Assembly (NCBI GenBank): GCA_016946835.1
Contig: JACVTC010000078.1
Location: 410,001 to 474,000, forward strand
Reading direction: 5' to 3'
DNA: 64,000 nucleotides
From: Neocallimastix lanati (nom. inval.)
Lineage: Eukaryota; Neocallimastigomycota; Neocallimastigomycetes; Neocallimastigales; Neocallimastigaceae
Shown here in pieces: positions 17,806 to 29,677 of this stretch. How positions within the stretch are numbered: position 1 is the first letter of the stretch; each line of letters opens with the position of its first letter. The notes below the pieces were generated by a model. That model ran no database searches, had not been told where the DNA came from, and saw only the letters and a list, made by a program, of their open reading frames with translations. The position numbers were made by a program, and so were the translations under genes.

Positions 17806-19947
17806 ATGTCTCGTCACCGAAAAAATAATAAAAATTCAACAGAAAATACAAACCAAATGGCAAAGAAAAACACCTCACAACTTTCAATTCAAAAATTCCT
17901 AGTTACAAGTCCAAGAAAGTCATCTTTATCAAAACAAGATAATAGTAAATATCAATGCTTTAATAATTTTAAATAATTATATTTTTGGAATAATTAATGC
18001 TATTTTTTTTGTTTCTCACTTCTATTTTTTTTATTTTTACTTTTATTTTTATTTTTTATTTTTATTTTTATTTATATATATATTTATATTTATATACGTA
18101 TAAAATAAAAGCCCCTGCAGATACAGCTACGACTTCGGATTCAACTAATAATACTTCAAATAAATCGTTACTATCAAAAAAAATGAATAATCATGAGAAA
18201 TCAAAATTTAGAAATGCTGTATTATCGCCAAAATTGAGATTAAGATCAGGTAAAAAAAAGAGATTATCTAAAGAAGAAAAAAAGAAGAAGAATTCAAATT
18301 CCCAACAACTTAGTTTATTATCATTCTTTTCACCTGCATATCATTTATTTAAAAAAATATCAAGTAAGTATTAAATTAGTCAAATTTATGACAAAAATAA
18401 TATAGAACAAATATATATAAAACTGTAAAAATTAATTGTATTAATTTTTATTATGAAAAACAAAAATAAGGTCCATTCAAAAATGAAAAAAATGGAAAAA
18501 CAAATCCAACTGATTCTGCAATTGAAATGGATTACAAAATGACTTCAGATGTAGAAAATACCCAAGAAGAAGAAATTAAAAATGATATTGAAGATTATCC
18601 TATGATTGATGATGAAGAAGATGATATTGAAGATGATGATGCTGATGATTATGAAGAATATGAAGAATTCGATCCGTAAGCATAAATTATTTATAATATT
18701 ATATAAAAAATAAATAAATTTAAAAAAAGTATAATAGTGTATTTGAAGAATCAATAAATAATGTTAATATATTTCAATAAAAAATTTTTTAAATTTTAGA
18801 TTTGACTTTATAAGAAGTTTACCACCGTTGGAACCATATAGAGAACCAAGTAAATTATATATATCTAATTTTTTTAATATTTAATATTTTTATAATTTAT
18901 TAATATGATATTTATTATTTAAATATATATATTCAGTTTTACCTCCAAAGCAAGAGAACGACCCAAAAATTACTTTAGTTTTAGATTTAGATGAAACATT
19001 AGTTCACTGTACTACAACTGAAATGGAAGATTGTGATGTTTCATTCCCAGTAGAACTTAACGGACAACAATTTTATGTATCTGGACGTTATAGACCATAT
19101 TGTGCTGAATTCTTAGAAAAAGCAGCCGAACTGTTTGAAATTGTCATTTTTACTGCTTCTCAACAAGTTTATGGTATATATATGCGTATAATAATTTATA
19201 TTTTTTCATTTCTATTAATTAAATATTAATAAATTACAAAAAAATGATAATAAATAATTATTATTTAAAATAAATTTAGCTAATACTTTATTAGATATTA
19301 TGGATCCAACTCACAAACTTATTTCATATAGACTTTTTAGAGATGATTGTGTAGTAGTTTATGGCAATTACTTAAAGGTATTTTAAAGAATTAATTAAAT
19401 AATAAAAAATATTAAGGATATGTTATTAATTTAATTAGAATTGTATATCAAATAAATATTATAATTTAAATATTCATATTAGTATTCTATTATTAATATT
19501 GTTTATATATTTATTTACTTATAAATATATATTTATTAATTTATATTTATAAATTAAATATGAAAGGATTTAAGTGTTCTTGGAAGGGATTTATCAAAAA
19601 CAATTATTATTGATAATTCAATATATGCATTTGGTTATCAACTTGAAAATGGTATACCAATTACTTCATGGTATAGTGATAAGAATGATAAAGAATTACT
19701 TTGTGTTCTTGAATTTTTACAAACTTTAATCGAAGCTAATGATGTAAGACCATATTTAAAAGAAAAATATAAATTAATTGATCGTGCTAATGCATCATAC
19801 AATCGTTATTTAAATGAAAATTCAAATGATGATTCATCCGTATCAGTGCCAACTACACCTATGAAAACAATTCCTACAACAACATCAACAACTAGTTTAA
19901 TTACTTCTTCACCACAGCAGAAATCACCAGTATTATATAATAAATAG
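17806..19947 (+). CDS. FCP1/SCP-type CTD-phosphatase-like protein, 7 exons
   Basis: HAD-superfamily protein phosphatase of the FCP/SCP family, whose members dephosphorylate the RNA polymerase II CTD or, in the Psr1/Nem1 branches, other phosphoserines. Exons inferred from GT-AG sites and frame: 17806-17944, 18112-18363, 18471-18675, 18800-18849, 18937-19173, 19280-19377, 19567-19947; joined length 453 residues. The first ~220 residues are basic then strongly acidic ([19 protein letters not shown]), of unknown role. The catalytic domain starts with [12 protein letters not shown]232 and D234 of DLDET are the nucleophile and acid. [13 protein letters not shown] and [12 protein letters not shown] follow, then TIIIDNS and a typical C-terminal HAD segment ending near [10 protein letters not shown]. 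No membrane segment is evident, which argues against Nem1/Dullard. Closest type is SCP1/Psr1-like. Confidence 0.9.
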
Positions 19948-20752
19948 GCATTACTTATCTTTTCGATGAAAAATAAAATATATATATGATTAAAAGTGAT
20001 TATAAGCATAAGAAAAAGAGAAAAAAAAAATTTTTTTTGTATTCATATGTATAACATATATATATAATGAATAATGAAATATCAATAATTACTTTTTTTA
20101 ATATATTAATATATACGAAAACTATTAAAATAAATATTTAATTATTATTTTATAAAATTATTTAAATAATCACAAAATAATAATAATTTTTAAATATCTA
20201 TACATTTTTATTTTAACACCCTTAATATTTTTAAAATATATTTTAGAACAAAATTAAATTTAATATTAGATATAATATATAGAATAATAAATTCAAAGTA
20301 GAAAGAATAAATATTATCGGTTTTTAAAATAAAAAATTTTTTTAAGAAATGAAATCAAATATAAAATAAAAATAAATACAAACAAAACACACACAAAAAA
20401 AAAAAAAAAATTAAAATACTAAAAAAAAAAAAAAAAAAAAAAAGTAAATAAATATAATTAAATATAAAATAACAATTATATTTAAATATATTTTAAAATG
20501 CAATATTAAAAACAAAATAAATAAATTAAAATAAAATTAGAAGAATCTTATAATTCAAAATTATATTTTCCAAAAAAGAATAATAATAATTATAAGATAA
20601 AAAATGTTTTTTTAAAAAAAAAAAAAATTAAAAAAAATAAAAATAAAAATAAAAAAAATATATAAATAAAAATAAAAAAAATAATCATAATAAATAAAGT
20701 TATTGAGTTAATATAAATCAAAAATAAATTCAATTCATCAATATAAACTACA

Positions 20753-20787
<35 letters not shown>

Positions 20788-21052
20788 TTATGAAAAAAGA
20801 TACATGCATAAAACAATAAAAAATTACATTTATATCTATGTAAATTTTTTTTTTTTTTTGATCAAATATATATCTATAGACAAGAGTATAAAGAAAAACC
20901 CCTAAATATATATATATATATATATATTAAACATTTAAAAATATATTGATAGAATTTTAAGATAATTTTTATTATTTTTATAATTTATAATTAATAATTA
21001 TAAATTAATTTTTTTACGCATTTTTATATGTTTTTTAAAATGTTTTTAAAGT

Positions 21053-21100
<48 letters not shown>

Positions 21101-22299
21101 GCTATTAAAAGTTAAAAAGTAAATCGTATATTATTATTTTAGTAGTTATGTTAATAATTATCATTAAAAAAAGTATTATTTTATATTATTTTTATATATA
21201 TAATATTAAAAATATAGTAAAAAAAATTATTATTTTAATATTAATAAAAAATATAAAATATATATATATTTATATATAAATAATAATATTAATAAAAAAT
21301 ATATTAAAAAAAAAAAATAAAAAAAAAAATGCACGATTGATATAAATTACTTTAAGTAAGTATATATTATAATTTATCTTTTGATTTAAATAATATTAAT
21401 GTTTATAATATTTATTATTTATATAAATAATTTACCCTTCCCTTTTATAATTAAATTAAAAAAAAAAAAGACTATACCTTTTATGATTTATTATATTCAT
21501 ATTTACTATTTCAATTATTTTTTTTTTTTTTTTAATAATTTGTATTTAATTACTTTTATATATATATAAATTAATATTGTTTTATATAAAAATAAATTAT
21601 GATTTTAATATATTTCTTTTTTTCATAAATTTTTAATTATTATTATTATGTTATGTTACTTTTAAGATGTTTTATATTTATATCTTTATATATATTGATG
21701 TTTTATTATAATATTTTCTTATTTTTTTAAAAAATATGTATATATTAAAAATAAAAATTAAAAAATAAAAAAAAAATAGATTAGTGGAAACCACATTTTT
21801 AATTTTATAAATATTACTTTGTTTTAATTTATTAAATTTTTTTGATAGAAATTATTTCAATTCAAATCATTAACGTATAATTAAATTCAAAAATTTTCAC
21901 TCTAATTTTGCATTATATTAGTTAATTTTTTTTAATTAAACTTATTATTTTTAACATATAAAAAAAATTAAAAAAAAAAGTTATTATAAAGTTTAAAACA
22001 AATTAAAAAAAAAAAAGTTATAAAGTTTAAAACAAATTAAAAATATTTTGACTTTTTTTTTTTTATTACAAAATTAATAATATTTAAAAATTATCTTTAT
22101 TTTATATTTTTATATTAAATAAAATAATTTTAAGATTGATTCATTAATTCAAATTTGATTTCTTATAATAAATATTATTATTCGAAAAAATGATAGAATT
22201 AATTTATTTCTTGAATCATATTAATTATGAATTACCTGATTCAACTATCTGATAATTATTACTGTTTAATTATTTTAGGTATTGACGTTTGTTCTACGA
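19948..22299. other. 2.3-kb AT-rich intergenic region
   Basis: Homopolymer-rich (A or T runs near 20393-20443, 20760-20783, 21058-21098) with no coding character, no tRNA-like boxes and no element ends recognised. Confidence 0.55.
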
Positions 22300-23700
22300 T
22301 TAAAATTTTATTATCATTATCTCAAAAATTTTACTTGTGAAACTTTTTAATTTTGTTCCATTAATGTTTTTTGTTAATATGTCGGCCACCATTTCACTTG
22401 TATTCTTGTATTTTAGTATTATTTTGTTTTTCTTAACGTTGTTGTTATTGAAATGAAATTTTATATCTATATATTTAAATTTTGTAGAGAATTCACCATT
22501 TTCCATAATTATTTTACTTGATTTATTGTCTGTGTATATTGTGATAGGAGATTTGTGGTTGAATAATTCATATATAATGTTTCTAAACCACAGAGCCTTC
22601 TTGATGCATTCTGAGGCACTAACGAATTCTGCCTCTGCAGTGGAAGTAGCTACTATTGTTTGTTTCTTGGAATACCATGAAATGGGCGAGTTTCCCATTA
22701 AGAATATATGACCTGATGTTGATTTCCGGTCTTCCTTGTCCCCAGTGAAATAGGCATCGGTATATCCATGGAATGGACCTAAACCATTATATAAAATTTT
22801 GTAGTATTTAGTGTTATTTAAATATTTTAAAATATTAATAATTTTATACCAATCGGCGTATGTAAGATTTTCACATTGTCGTGCAGCATGATGCACTGCG
22901 AAAGAAATGTCTGGCCGAGTGCATTTTGCTAAATATATAAGTGATCCAATTACACTTTTATATGTAGTAGGATCAAAAAGGTTTATCATTAGTAATATTA
23001 TTTAGTGTGCAAGGTGTGTTAGTTCTTTTATTTTGAGTAATTTTAAAATTACTCAATAAATTTTCAATAAAATTTGTTTGTGAAATTCGGTATTCGAATT
23101 TCGTTTGTTCAATTGTAATACCTAGAAGATATTTTATAGGCCCATAATTAGAGATTTTAAATTTTGATTTAATTTTATTGATTATATCATTTATTTCATA
23201 GTTATTACTACTGATGATCATATTATCTACATATATACCAATTAAACAAATTATTTTATTATCTTTTAGTTTCCTAAAAATGCACGGGTCGGATTTTAAT
23301 TGATGGAAGCCTTGTTCTTTTATGAAGGTAGAAATTGTTTCGAACCATTGTCTTCCAGACTGCCTTAAGCCGTACAGAGCTTTATTTAATTTCCAAAATC
23401 CTTTTTGATAATTCTTATCTCCGGGAGGGATAGTGGTATATATGTCTTTATCAAAGTTAGCGTTTAGGATGGCAGCTTTTATGTCTAACTGGTAGATATT
23501 CCATTTTAAGTAAGATGCAATAGATATTATAAATTTTAGGCTATCGAAATTCAAAGTAGGAGAGTATGTTAATTCAAAATCAATATCAAAAACTCTGGTA
23601 AATCCTCGAGCAACGAGTCTAGCTTTGTATTTTGTTATATTATTGTGCTCGTCTCTTTTAATCGTAAATACCCATTAGGTAGTAATTGTTTTTCTATTAT
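22300..23700 (-). pseudogene. Decayed Ty1/copia fragment: reverse transcriptase and RNase H
   Basis: The minus strand carries the 3' part of a copia-type Pol. From about 23700 it reads a stop, then WVFTIKRDE, ARLVARGFTR and ELTYSPTLN (RT start), joining the open frame 23554-22973 (LDIKAAILNA, ALYGLRQSGRQW). The catalytic motif reads YVDN instead of YVDD, so the RT would be inactive. A one-base frame change near 22975-22989 leads into 22989-22300, with SLIYLAKCTRPDISFAV and the RNase H segments DRKSTSGH, SWYSKKQTIVATSTAEAEF and YTDNKSS. Gag, protease, integrase and both LTRs are missing. It is related to, but clearly diverged from, the copia element at 57573-64000. Confidence 0.88.
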
Positions 23701-24165
23701 TTGGTACTTCTTTGACTATTGTCATAATATTATTTGAATATAAGTTGTATTACTATTACTTTGTTTAATTGATGGATTTTGGAACATAATATTTTTTGAT
23801 AATTCATCTTCACTAAGACTACTATTAAAACTAGATGAAAAAGAAAAAGAATTTTTTTATGTCCAACCTTTAAAATTTTTTTAATAAATTTAATATTTAA
23901 TTAAATTTTTAATTATTATTAAATTAAATATGAAAAAAAATTTTTCTTTTTTCATTTTTTTTTTTTTTTATTATTCTATTTTTAATCTTATTTTTTATAC
24001 ATATGTATAATTAAAATATTTTAAAGAATATCTATAACATTTATTATTTATACATATTTTTATTTATTAATAAAATAAAAATTAACGAAAAAATAATAAT
24101 AAAACAAAATAAAAATAAAAAAAAAAAAAAAAAATTAAAAAGTCATAGTAGAAAATAAAATAAAT
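23701..24165. other. AT-rich intergenic DNA
   Basis: The first ~140 bases may hold further decayed copia sequence. The rest is AT-rich with T and A runs (about 23950-23970 and 24117-24134). No gene seen. Confidence 0.5.
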
Positions 24166-25634
24166 ATGAATAACAGTATAAATAAGAAAGATAAATTATT
24201 GGAAAAATATAATGAAAAAAAAAACTTACACCTAGAGTATTAGAAGTTCTAATAAATAAAAATCATAATGATTTATATATATCTTCTTCTTTAATAAAAT
24301 TATTAATTGAAAAGAATGAAATGGTTTTATTAAAAATTATTTTTGATAATTTAAAGATTTATGATAATGATTTTATTAAATGGTTACTTTTTCTATATAA
24401 AAATAAAATCTTCTATTTCTACTGAAAAATTAAATCATGAGATCTCTGAAGATAAATATAAAATAATAATAAATTATGTAAAAAGACGTATTCTTTTTAA
24501 CAGAGAGACTTATAAAATTGAAAATATGAATAAAAATTTAATATATTATTTAGTTGAACATGGAGTAGATATAAATAAAGATAATATGTTTAGAGAAACA
24601 CCTTTATTTTATGCATGTAAAAAGTGGAAATAAAGATTTAGTACAATATTTGGTGGAACATGGAGCAGAAATAAATAAAGAAAATAAAGATGATGAAACA
24701 CCATTATTTATAGCATTCCTTAGTGGAAATAAAGATTTAGTAAAGTGCTTGGTAGAATGTGGAGCAGATATAAATAAAGAAAATAATTATACTAATGAAG
24801 CACCATTATTTTATGTCTGTAAAAGTGGAAATAAAGATTTAGTAGAATACTTGGTAGAGCATGGAGCAGATATAAATAAAGAAAATAAAGATGGTGAAAC
24901 ACCATTATTTAAAGTATTCCGTAATGGAAATAAAGATTTAGTAGAATACATGGTGGAACATGGAGTAGATATAAATAAAGAAAATTGGAATGGTGAAATA
25001 CCATTATTTAGAGCATGTGGAATTGGAAATATATTTAGTAAATATCTTGCTGAAATATAAAGCAGATATAAATAGTAGAAATAAAGATTTAGTAGAATAC
25101 TTGGTGGAACATGGAGCAGAAATAAATAAAGAAAATAAAGATGGTGAAACACCATTATTTATACATTCCTTAATGGAAATAAAGATTTAGTAGAATACAT
25201 GGTGGAACGTGGAGCAGATATAAATAAAGAAAATAATTATACTAATGAAGCACCATTATTTTATGTCTGTAAAAGTGGAAATAAAGATTTAGTAGAATAC
25301 TTGGTAGAGCATGGAGTAGATATAAATAAAGATAATATGTTTAGAGAAACACCTTTATTTTATGCATGTGAAAGTAGAAATAAAGATTTAGTAGAATACT
25401 TGGTGGAACATGGAGCAGATATAAATAAAGAAAATTGGAATAGTGAAATACCATTATTTAAAGCATATAAAAGTAGAAACAAAGATTTAGTAAAATACAT
25501 GGTGGAACATGGAGCAGATAAAAATAAAATTATAAAAAGATGGTAAACCATCACTATATTATAGAAATTATGATATAGAACATTATTTATTAAAATATAT
25601 CACAAATATTATAGATATAAATAAAAGCAATTAA
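24166..25634 (+). pseudogene. Ankyrin-repeat protein gene broken by small indels
   Basis: Starting at ATG 24166 (MNNSINKKDKLLEKYNEKKN) the protein continues only if frames are changed. An A10 run near 24205-24215, a point near 24405, an A5 run near 24617, and sites near 25058, 25170 and 25530 each shift the frame; the last frame ends DIEHYLLKYITNIIDINKSN then TAA at 25632. After a ~100-residue N-terminal helical region come about ten 33-residue ankyrin repeats of consensus NKDLVEYLVEHGADINKEN with GETPLF and ACKSG. Ankyrin repeats mediate protein binding; no catalytic domain is present. Repeats are nearly identical at DNA level, so recent duplication or conversion is likely. The breaks mostly sit in homopolymers, so sequencing error is an alternative to a real pseudogene. 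Confidence 0.8.
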
Positions 25635-26076
25635 CAAAGAAAAAAAAATAATATAATATAAATAAAGAATTACTTTATTTATTATATATATAAATAAAGA
25701 TAATAATTTATCAATTTATTTTTTTTTTTTTTTTCATTTGACCATCATTAATCTAAAAAATGATATTTATTATTTATATATAATATACTATAATTTATTT
25801 TTTATTTTTTATTATTTTTTTTTATTTCTATAATAAATATATATAATATTTGTTTATTATTATTTTACATAATTTTATTTTTAATTTTTAATTTTTAATT
25901 TTTAATTTTAAATTTTAAATTTTTACTTCTAAATTTTTACTTTTAAATTTTTACTTTTAAATTTTTACTTTTAAATTTTTATATGAGATTATAAAAATAT
26001 TAAAATTTTAAAAATTACAATTTTATATATTTCATTTCTTGTAAAAATAAATTCCTTGGAACTATTATTAGACTAA

Positions 26077-26126
<50 letters not shown>

Positions 26127-26557
26127 AACTTCTCTTCACATTGAATGATTTTCAATGTAAAAATATTAGAAATTGAACATATCCAAAAAAAAAAAAATCA
26201 ATTAACAAAAGATTATTCATTTTTTAATTGAATAGATATGGTTATTCTTTATTAATATTTCAAGTAATAATAATAAAAATGAAAATGAAAATATTTTAAG
26301 TTTAAATTTTTAATTTTTATTTTTTATTTTTATTTTTATTTTTATTTTTATTTTTATTTTTATTTTTTTTGATAGGATAATGATCAATTTTTTTTTATTT
26401 GGGTATTAACCACTTTGTTAAATTGTTATTAACATAGTATTTTTTAAGTTTCCTTTTTTTTTTTTGTAAATATTTTTATTTTTATTATTTTCCTTTGTTT
26501 CTATATATCTAAAAATTATATTTTTATTATCATATATATTTTATAAGAATATACTGA
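25635..26557. other. AT-rich intergenic region with a short minisatellite and poly(A)
   Basis: Contains about five copies of a 15-base unit (TTTTTACTTTTAAA type, about 25915-25985), a ~44-base A run (26081-26124) and TTTTTA repeats (about 26310-26365). No gene seen. Confidence 0.6.
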
Positions 26558-27718
26558 TTAAATGCCATTGGGTACAAATAATTGTTTATTGACAATAAAA
26601 GTAAAACTTATCAGAAGGATATAGAAAATACTTATATAAAATGGAAATACGATCATTCCAATAAGTTGCCCTAATAAACCACAGAGAATTGGAATAATCA
26701 TAAAAGTTAAACTACTAATAGCCATTTCCATACCGATAATGGAGGGAGAACTGGTTTCTCCATAGATAATCGGGGTGATAAAACTAAAATTAGGAAAAAG
26801 TGGATCATTCCCAAATCCTATTAATGATAATCCCAGTCCAGCAAGAATTAATGATTTGGAAAATATAATAAATAAAATTCCTGCACCTAAAATAAGCTCA
26901 CCAAGAAATACTATTTTTTTAGAACCTAATTTGTGGGCTATTAATCCAGTAATAAATCTTCCTAAAGCAAAACTAAGGTAATAAAATATGATTATACTTG
27001 CAGCAGTTTCGTCAGCAATATTTTTCGTTTCCACTAGATAAGTACTACCATAACTACTACAAGATACTTCAATAGCACATGAACCAACGAATAAAACCAA
27101 TAAGGTTAATACACCTTTAATTTTTACAATTTTTTTGATGGGAAGATCTTCAATGTCTTCTTCCGTTAATTTACTTTCTTTCTTTTTCCATAAAAATAGA
27201 GTTGTAAAAAGAATGGTGGTAATTACCGCAAGAATGATACACATAATCAAATAACCTTTTCTCCAACCTCCTTCTTTTTTTAATACGGAAGAAAAAATAT
27301 ATGGACTTACTACTACGCCTACCCCATAAAATGAATGCAAAAAATTTATATGATGAGCTTCATAATTAATGGAGACATAATTATTCAAAGCCGTATCTAT
27401 AGAACCAGCACCAAGACCAAGTGGAATAGCGCACAGGCATAACATCAAAAAATTTTTTGAATAAGAAAATGCAAGAATGGATACTGTTGTTAATGCCATA
27501 CTAAATGCAATGACATTTCCAGTACCAAATCGTTTTATAACCTTAGCACTCATCAAACTTGAAACCATTGTTCCACAATATACTATTGTAATTATAAAGC
27601 TTCCTAAAGATATTGGAAGATTCCATTCTTTATAAATAGCAGGCCAAACCGTCCCAAATATAGAATCGGGAAGTCCCAATCCAATAAATGCAATATATAA
27701 AACAGCTAGTAAAAACAT
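26558..27718 (-). CDS. Major facilitator superfamily transporter, bacterial-like, single exon
   Basis: 386-residue membrane protein with about 12 hydrophobic segments and a central charged loop (WKKKESKLTEEDIEDLPIKK, residues ~175-195), the usual 6+6 MFS layout. It starts directly with the first membrane segment (MFLLAVLYIAFIGLGLPDSI). The motifs GLGLPDSIFGTVWPAIY, GLGAGSIDTALNNYV and LHSFYGVGVVVSPYI resemble uncharacterised MFS proteins of gut Clostridia, in the broad FucP/YbjJ-like group; this similarity is from memory of the family, not from a search. The cargo cannot be told. The gene has no intron and is visibly GC-richer than its surroundings, unlike the three multi-exon genes in the window. 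Both points suggest acquisition from a gut bacterium. No operon-like neighbour is present. Confidence 0.88.
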   Translation of the reverse strand: MFLLAVLYIAFIGLGLPDSIFGTVWPAIYKEWNLPISLGSFIITIVYCGTMVSSLMSAKVIKRFGTGNVIAFSMALTTVSILAFSYSKNFLMLCLCAIPLGLGAGSIDTALNNYVSINYEAHHINFLHSFYGVGVVVSPYIFSSVLKKEGGWRKGYLIMCIILAVITTILFTTLFLWKKKESKLTEEDIEDLPIKKIVKIKGVLTLLVLFVGSCAIEVSCSSYGSTYLVETKNIADETAASIIIFYYLSFALGRFITGLIAHKLGSKKIVFLGELILGAGILFIIFSKSLILAGLGLSLIGFGNDPLFPNFSFITPIIYGETSSPSIIGMEMAISSLTFMIIPILCGLLGQLIGMIVFPFYISIFYILLISFTFIVNKQLFVPNGI

Positions 27719-28311
27719 AATCCTTTAATATGTCTGTGGAATATTGAAAATTAATAAATATATAATAAATATGAAACAATATATAATTATATATTATCTT
27801 TACTATTTGACTTTTAATATGCTTTAATTTGCTTTTATTAACTATTTATTATCTTAGTGTTTGGCTTTTAATTTGCTTTTATCCATTCATATTACTTATT
27901 ATATTTACAGTTTTGTTTTTATTTTATTTATTATCGCAAATAAAAAGTACTTGAAAAAAAAAAAAAAAAAAAAGTAATAATATTTAATAAAGGATAAATA
28001 TATATATATGTAATTTTCTATAAATATAATAAGGGTAAGAGCTTATATTTAGAAATGCTATTATCTGAATATTTGTTTATTTGCAAAATTTAAAATTTTA
28101 TAATAATGGTATGGATGTTTTATTTAATGTTTTAGTCTAACTATAATAGTTTGCTTAAATAATTTAAAATATAATTAACAAAAATAAATTGTAAGTATGT
28201 AGTAATATAAAAATTAATTTTAAATACTTTGTTATTCCTAAATAAACTAAAATGATACCATAATTGAAAAGAAATTATTAATCTTTAAATTATATATATA
28301 TTTATTTTTAT
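27719..28311. other. AT-rich region upstream of the MFS gene
   Basis: No gene seen. It should contain the promoter of the minus-strand transporter. Includes an A run near 27955-27973. Confidence 0.5.
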
Positions 28312-28316
28312 TTTTA

Positions 28317-28347
<31 letters not shown>

Positions 28348-28835
28348 CTATCCCTTGTAGGTCTTGATCATATCATCCCAGCCACAACAGACAACTAATA
28401 TCAGACAAACTTTATATCGGGTATATCAGGATACAACAAAGTGCTCCCATGCCATACCATTTCGGCGTCGACGCTCTCAGTCACGGATTACAGAACCACA
28501 AGATTTGAAGATGATGGATACGGCAAGCCACAACTACATACACTATAACATTATTATTTATTTACTACATTACCTTTCTCCAAATTAGGAAATCTATCCT
28601 AACACGTGATGAACACGCGGATACATTAACTAATGAGGATTTACAATACGCAGGAATCACCCCGCTTCAGGCAATGTATACGTACAACTGTGAAGCACGA
28701 TCATAGTGTAGACAATGACTTGTTCGATTTAGGGTTAGGCTGTCAAATGGATTATAATGGGTGGTAAGGTGGAATCGAACTCCGGACTATTGACCTCAGG
28801 GTATACGCGCTAACCATTGACCCGATCTCACGGAG
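28312..28835 (-). mobile_element. tRNA-headed SINE-like element with poly(A) tail (copy B)
   Basis: On the minus strand the element starts with a tRNA-like head (28831-28759), continues through a ~410-base body of higher GC content without coding potential, and ends at about 28345 followed by a run of A (seen as T on the plus strand, about 28312-28344). The body contains the core CGACGCCGAAATGGTATGGC shared with copy A, and a looser match to copy C. tRNA head plus body plus poly(A) is the classical SINE layout. The 74-codon frame at 28364-28588 is chance. Confidence 0.7.
28759..28831 (-). other. tRNA-derived head with Pol III A and B boxes
   Basis: Minus strand: A-box-like CGGGTCAATGG (28824-28814) and B box AGTTCGATTCC (28781-28771) at tRNA spacing. 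The acceptor and T stems pair only partly, so it is not a functional tRNA but the promoter head of the SINE-like element. Confidence 0.65.
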
Positions 28836-28856
28836 TTCTTTTTTATTTTTTAAATT

Positions 28857-28889
<33 letters not shown>

Positions 28890-29677
28890 TTATTGGGTAT
28901 GATAAAGAATTATAAAAATTTCATAAATTTTTATAAAAATGTAAAAAAAATACAAATTTTATACAAATTATAATAATTGTATTAATATCGGGAGAGTTGC
29001 ATTTCCCCAAATTGCATTTCACCAAGTTGCATTTCGACAAGTGGAGTATTGATATAAATAAATGAATAAATAAATAAATATTAATTCAAAATAATTTTTT
29101 TTAAAAATTGTTTTTGTTATTTTTTATTAAAAGTTTATTTATAAATTTTATAAATAGGTAATTACAATGGGGGAAGTTGCATTACGCCAATTTTTTCACG
29201 TGATATATACAAATTTGTGGCTATAGCTATATTATACTACATAATATTATTTTATTGTATTATTTTGTTATTTCAATTTTTAAATAAATTATTAAGTGAA
29301 TAATTAAATAAATCATATAATGGTTAGATTTTTTGATTTTAATTCTTTTTTTTAATAATAATTCTTTTATTTAAATGTTATTAAAAATATAAATATTATT
29401 AATTATTTTACTTAAATGTTATTAATAAAAAAAAACACATAAAAATATAAATGTTATTAAAAATATAAATTTTATTAATAATAATTCTTTTCTTTTAAAA
29501 ATTATTAAGCGAAATAATAATTATAATGATAAAACTATAAATTATACATTGTATTTGAATATTTATTAAAACTGTATAAATTTAATATGCTTTATAAATT
29601 AAATTATTGAATGACAGAATTCTGATTATTTCATTTGGTCATTCCTCATTTCTTAATTATTTATTATAAAGTAATAT
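28836..29677. other. AT-rich intergenic DNA with a 15-mer direct repeat
   Basis: Three adjacent 15-mers (GTTGCATTTCCCCAA, ATTGCATTTCACCAA, GTTGCATTTCGACAA; 28996-29040) and a fourth (GTTGCATTACGCCAA) at 29176-29190 stand out in otherwise featureless AT-rich DNA. They lie on the 3' side of the MULE gene and may be terminal or subterminal transposon sequence, but I could not find a matching inverted copy beyond 31103. Confidence 0.6.

Noticed and set aside
22140-22300. LTR or polypurine tract of the old copia fragment
   Set aside because: No G-rich tract or TGTTAAC-like start is found after the RNase H stop.
24811-25554. Minus-strand frames over the ankyrin gene
   Set aside because: Antisense shadows repeating with the ankyrin period.
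28364-28588. 74-codon frame in SINE-like copy B
   Set aside because: No coding character; it lies inside the noncoding body shared in part with two other copies.
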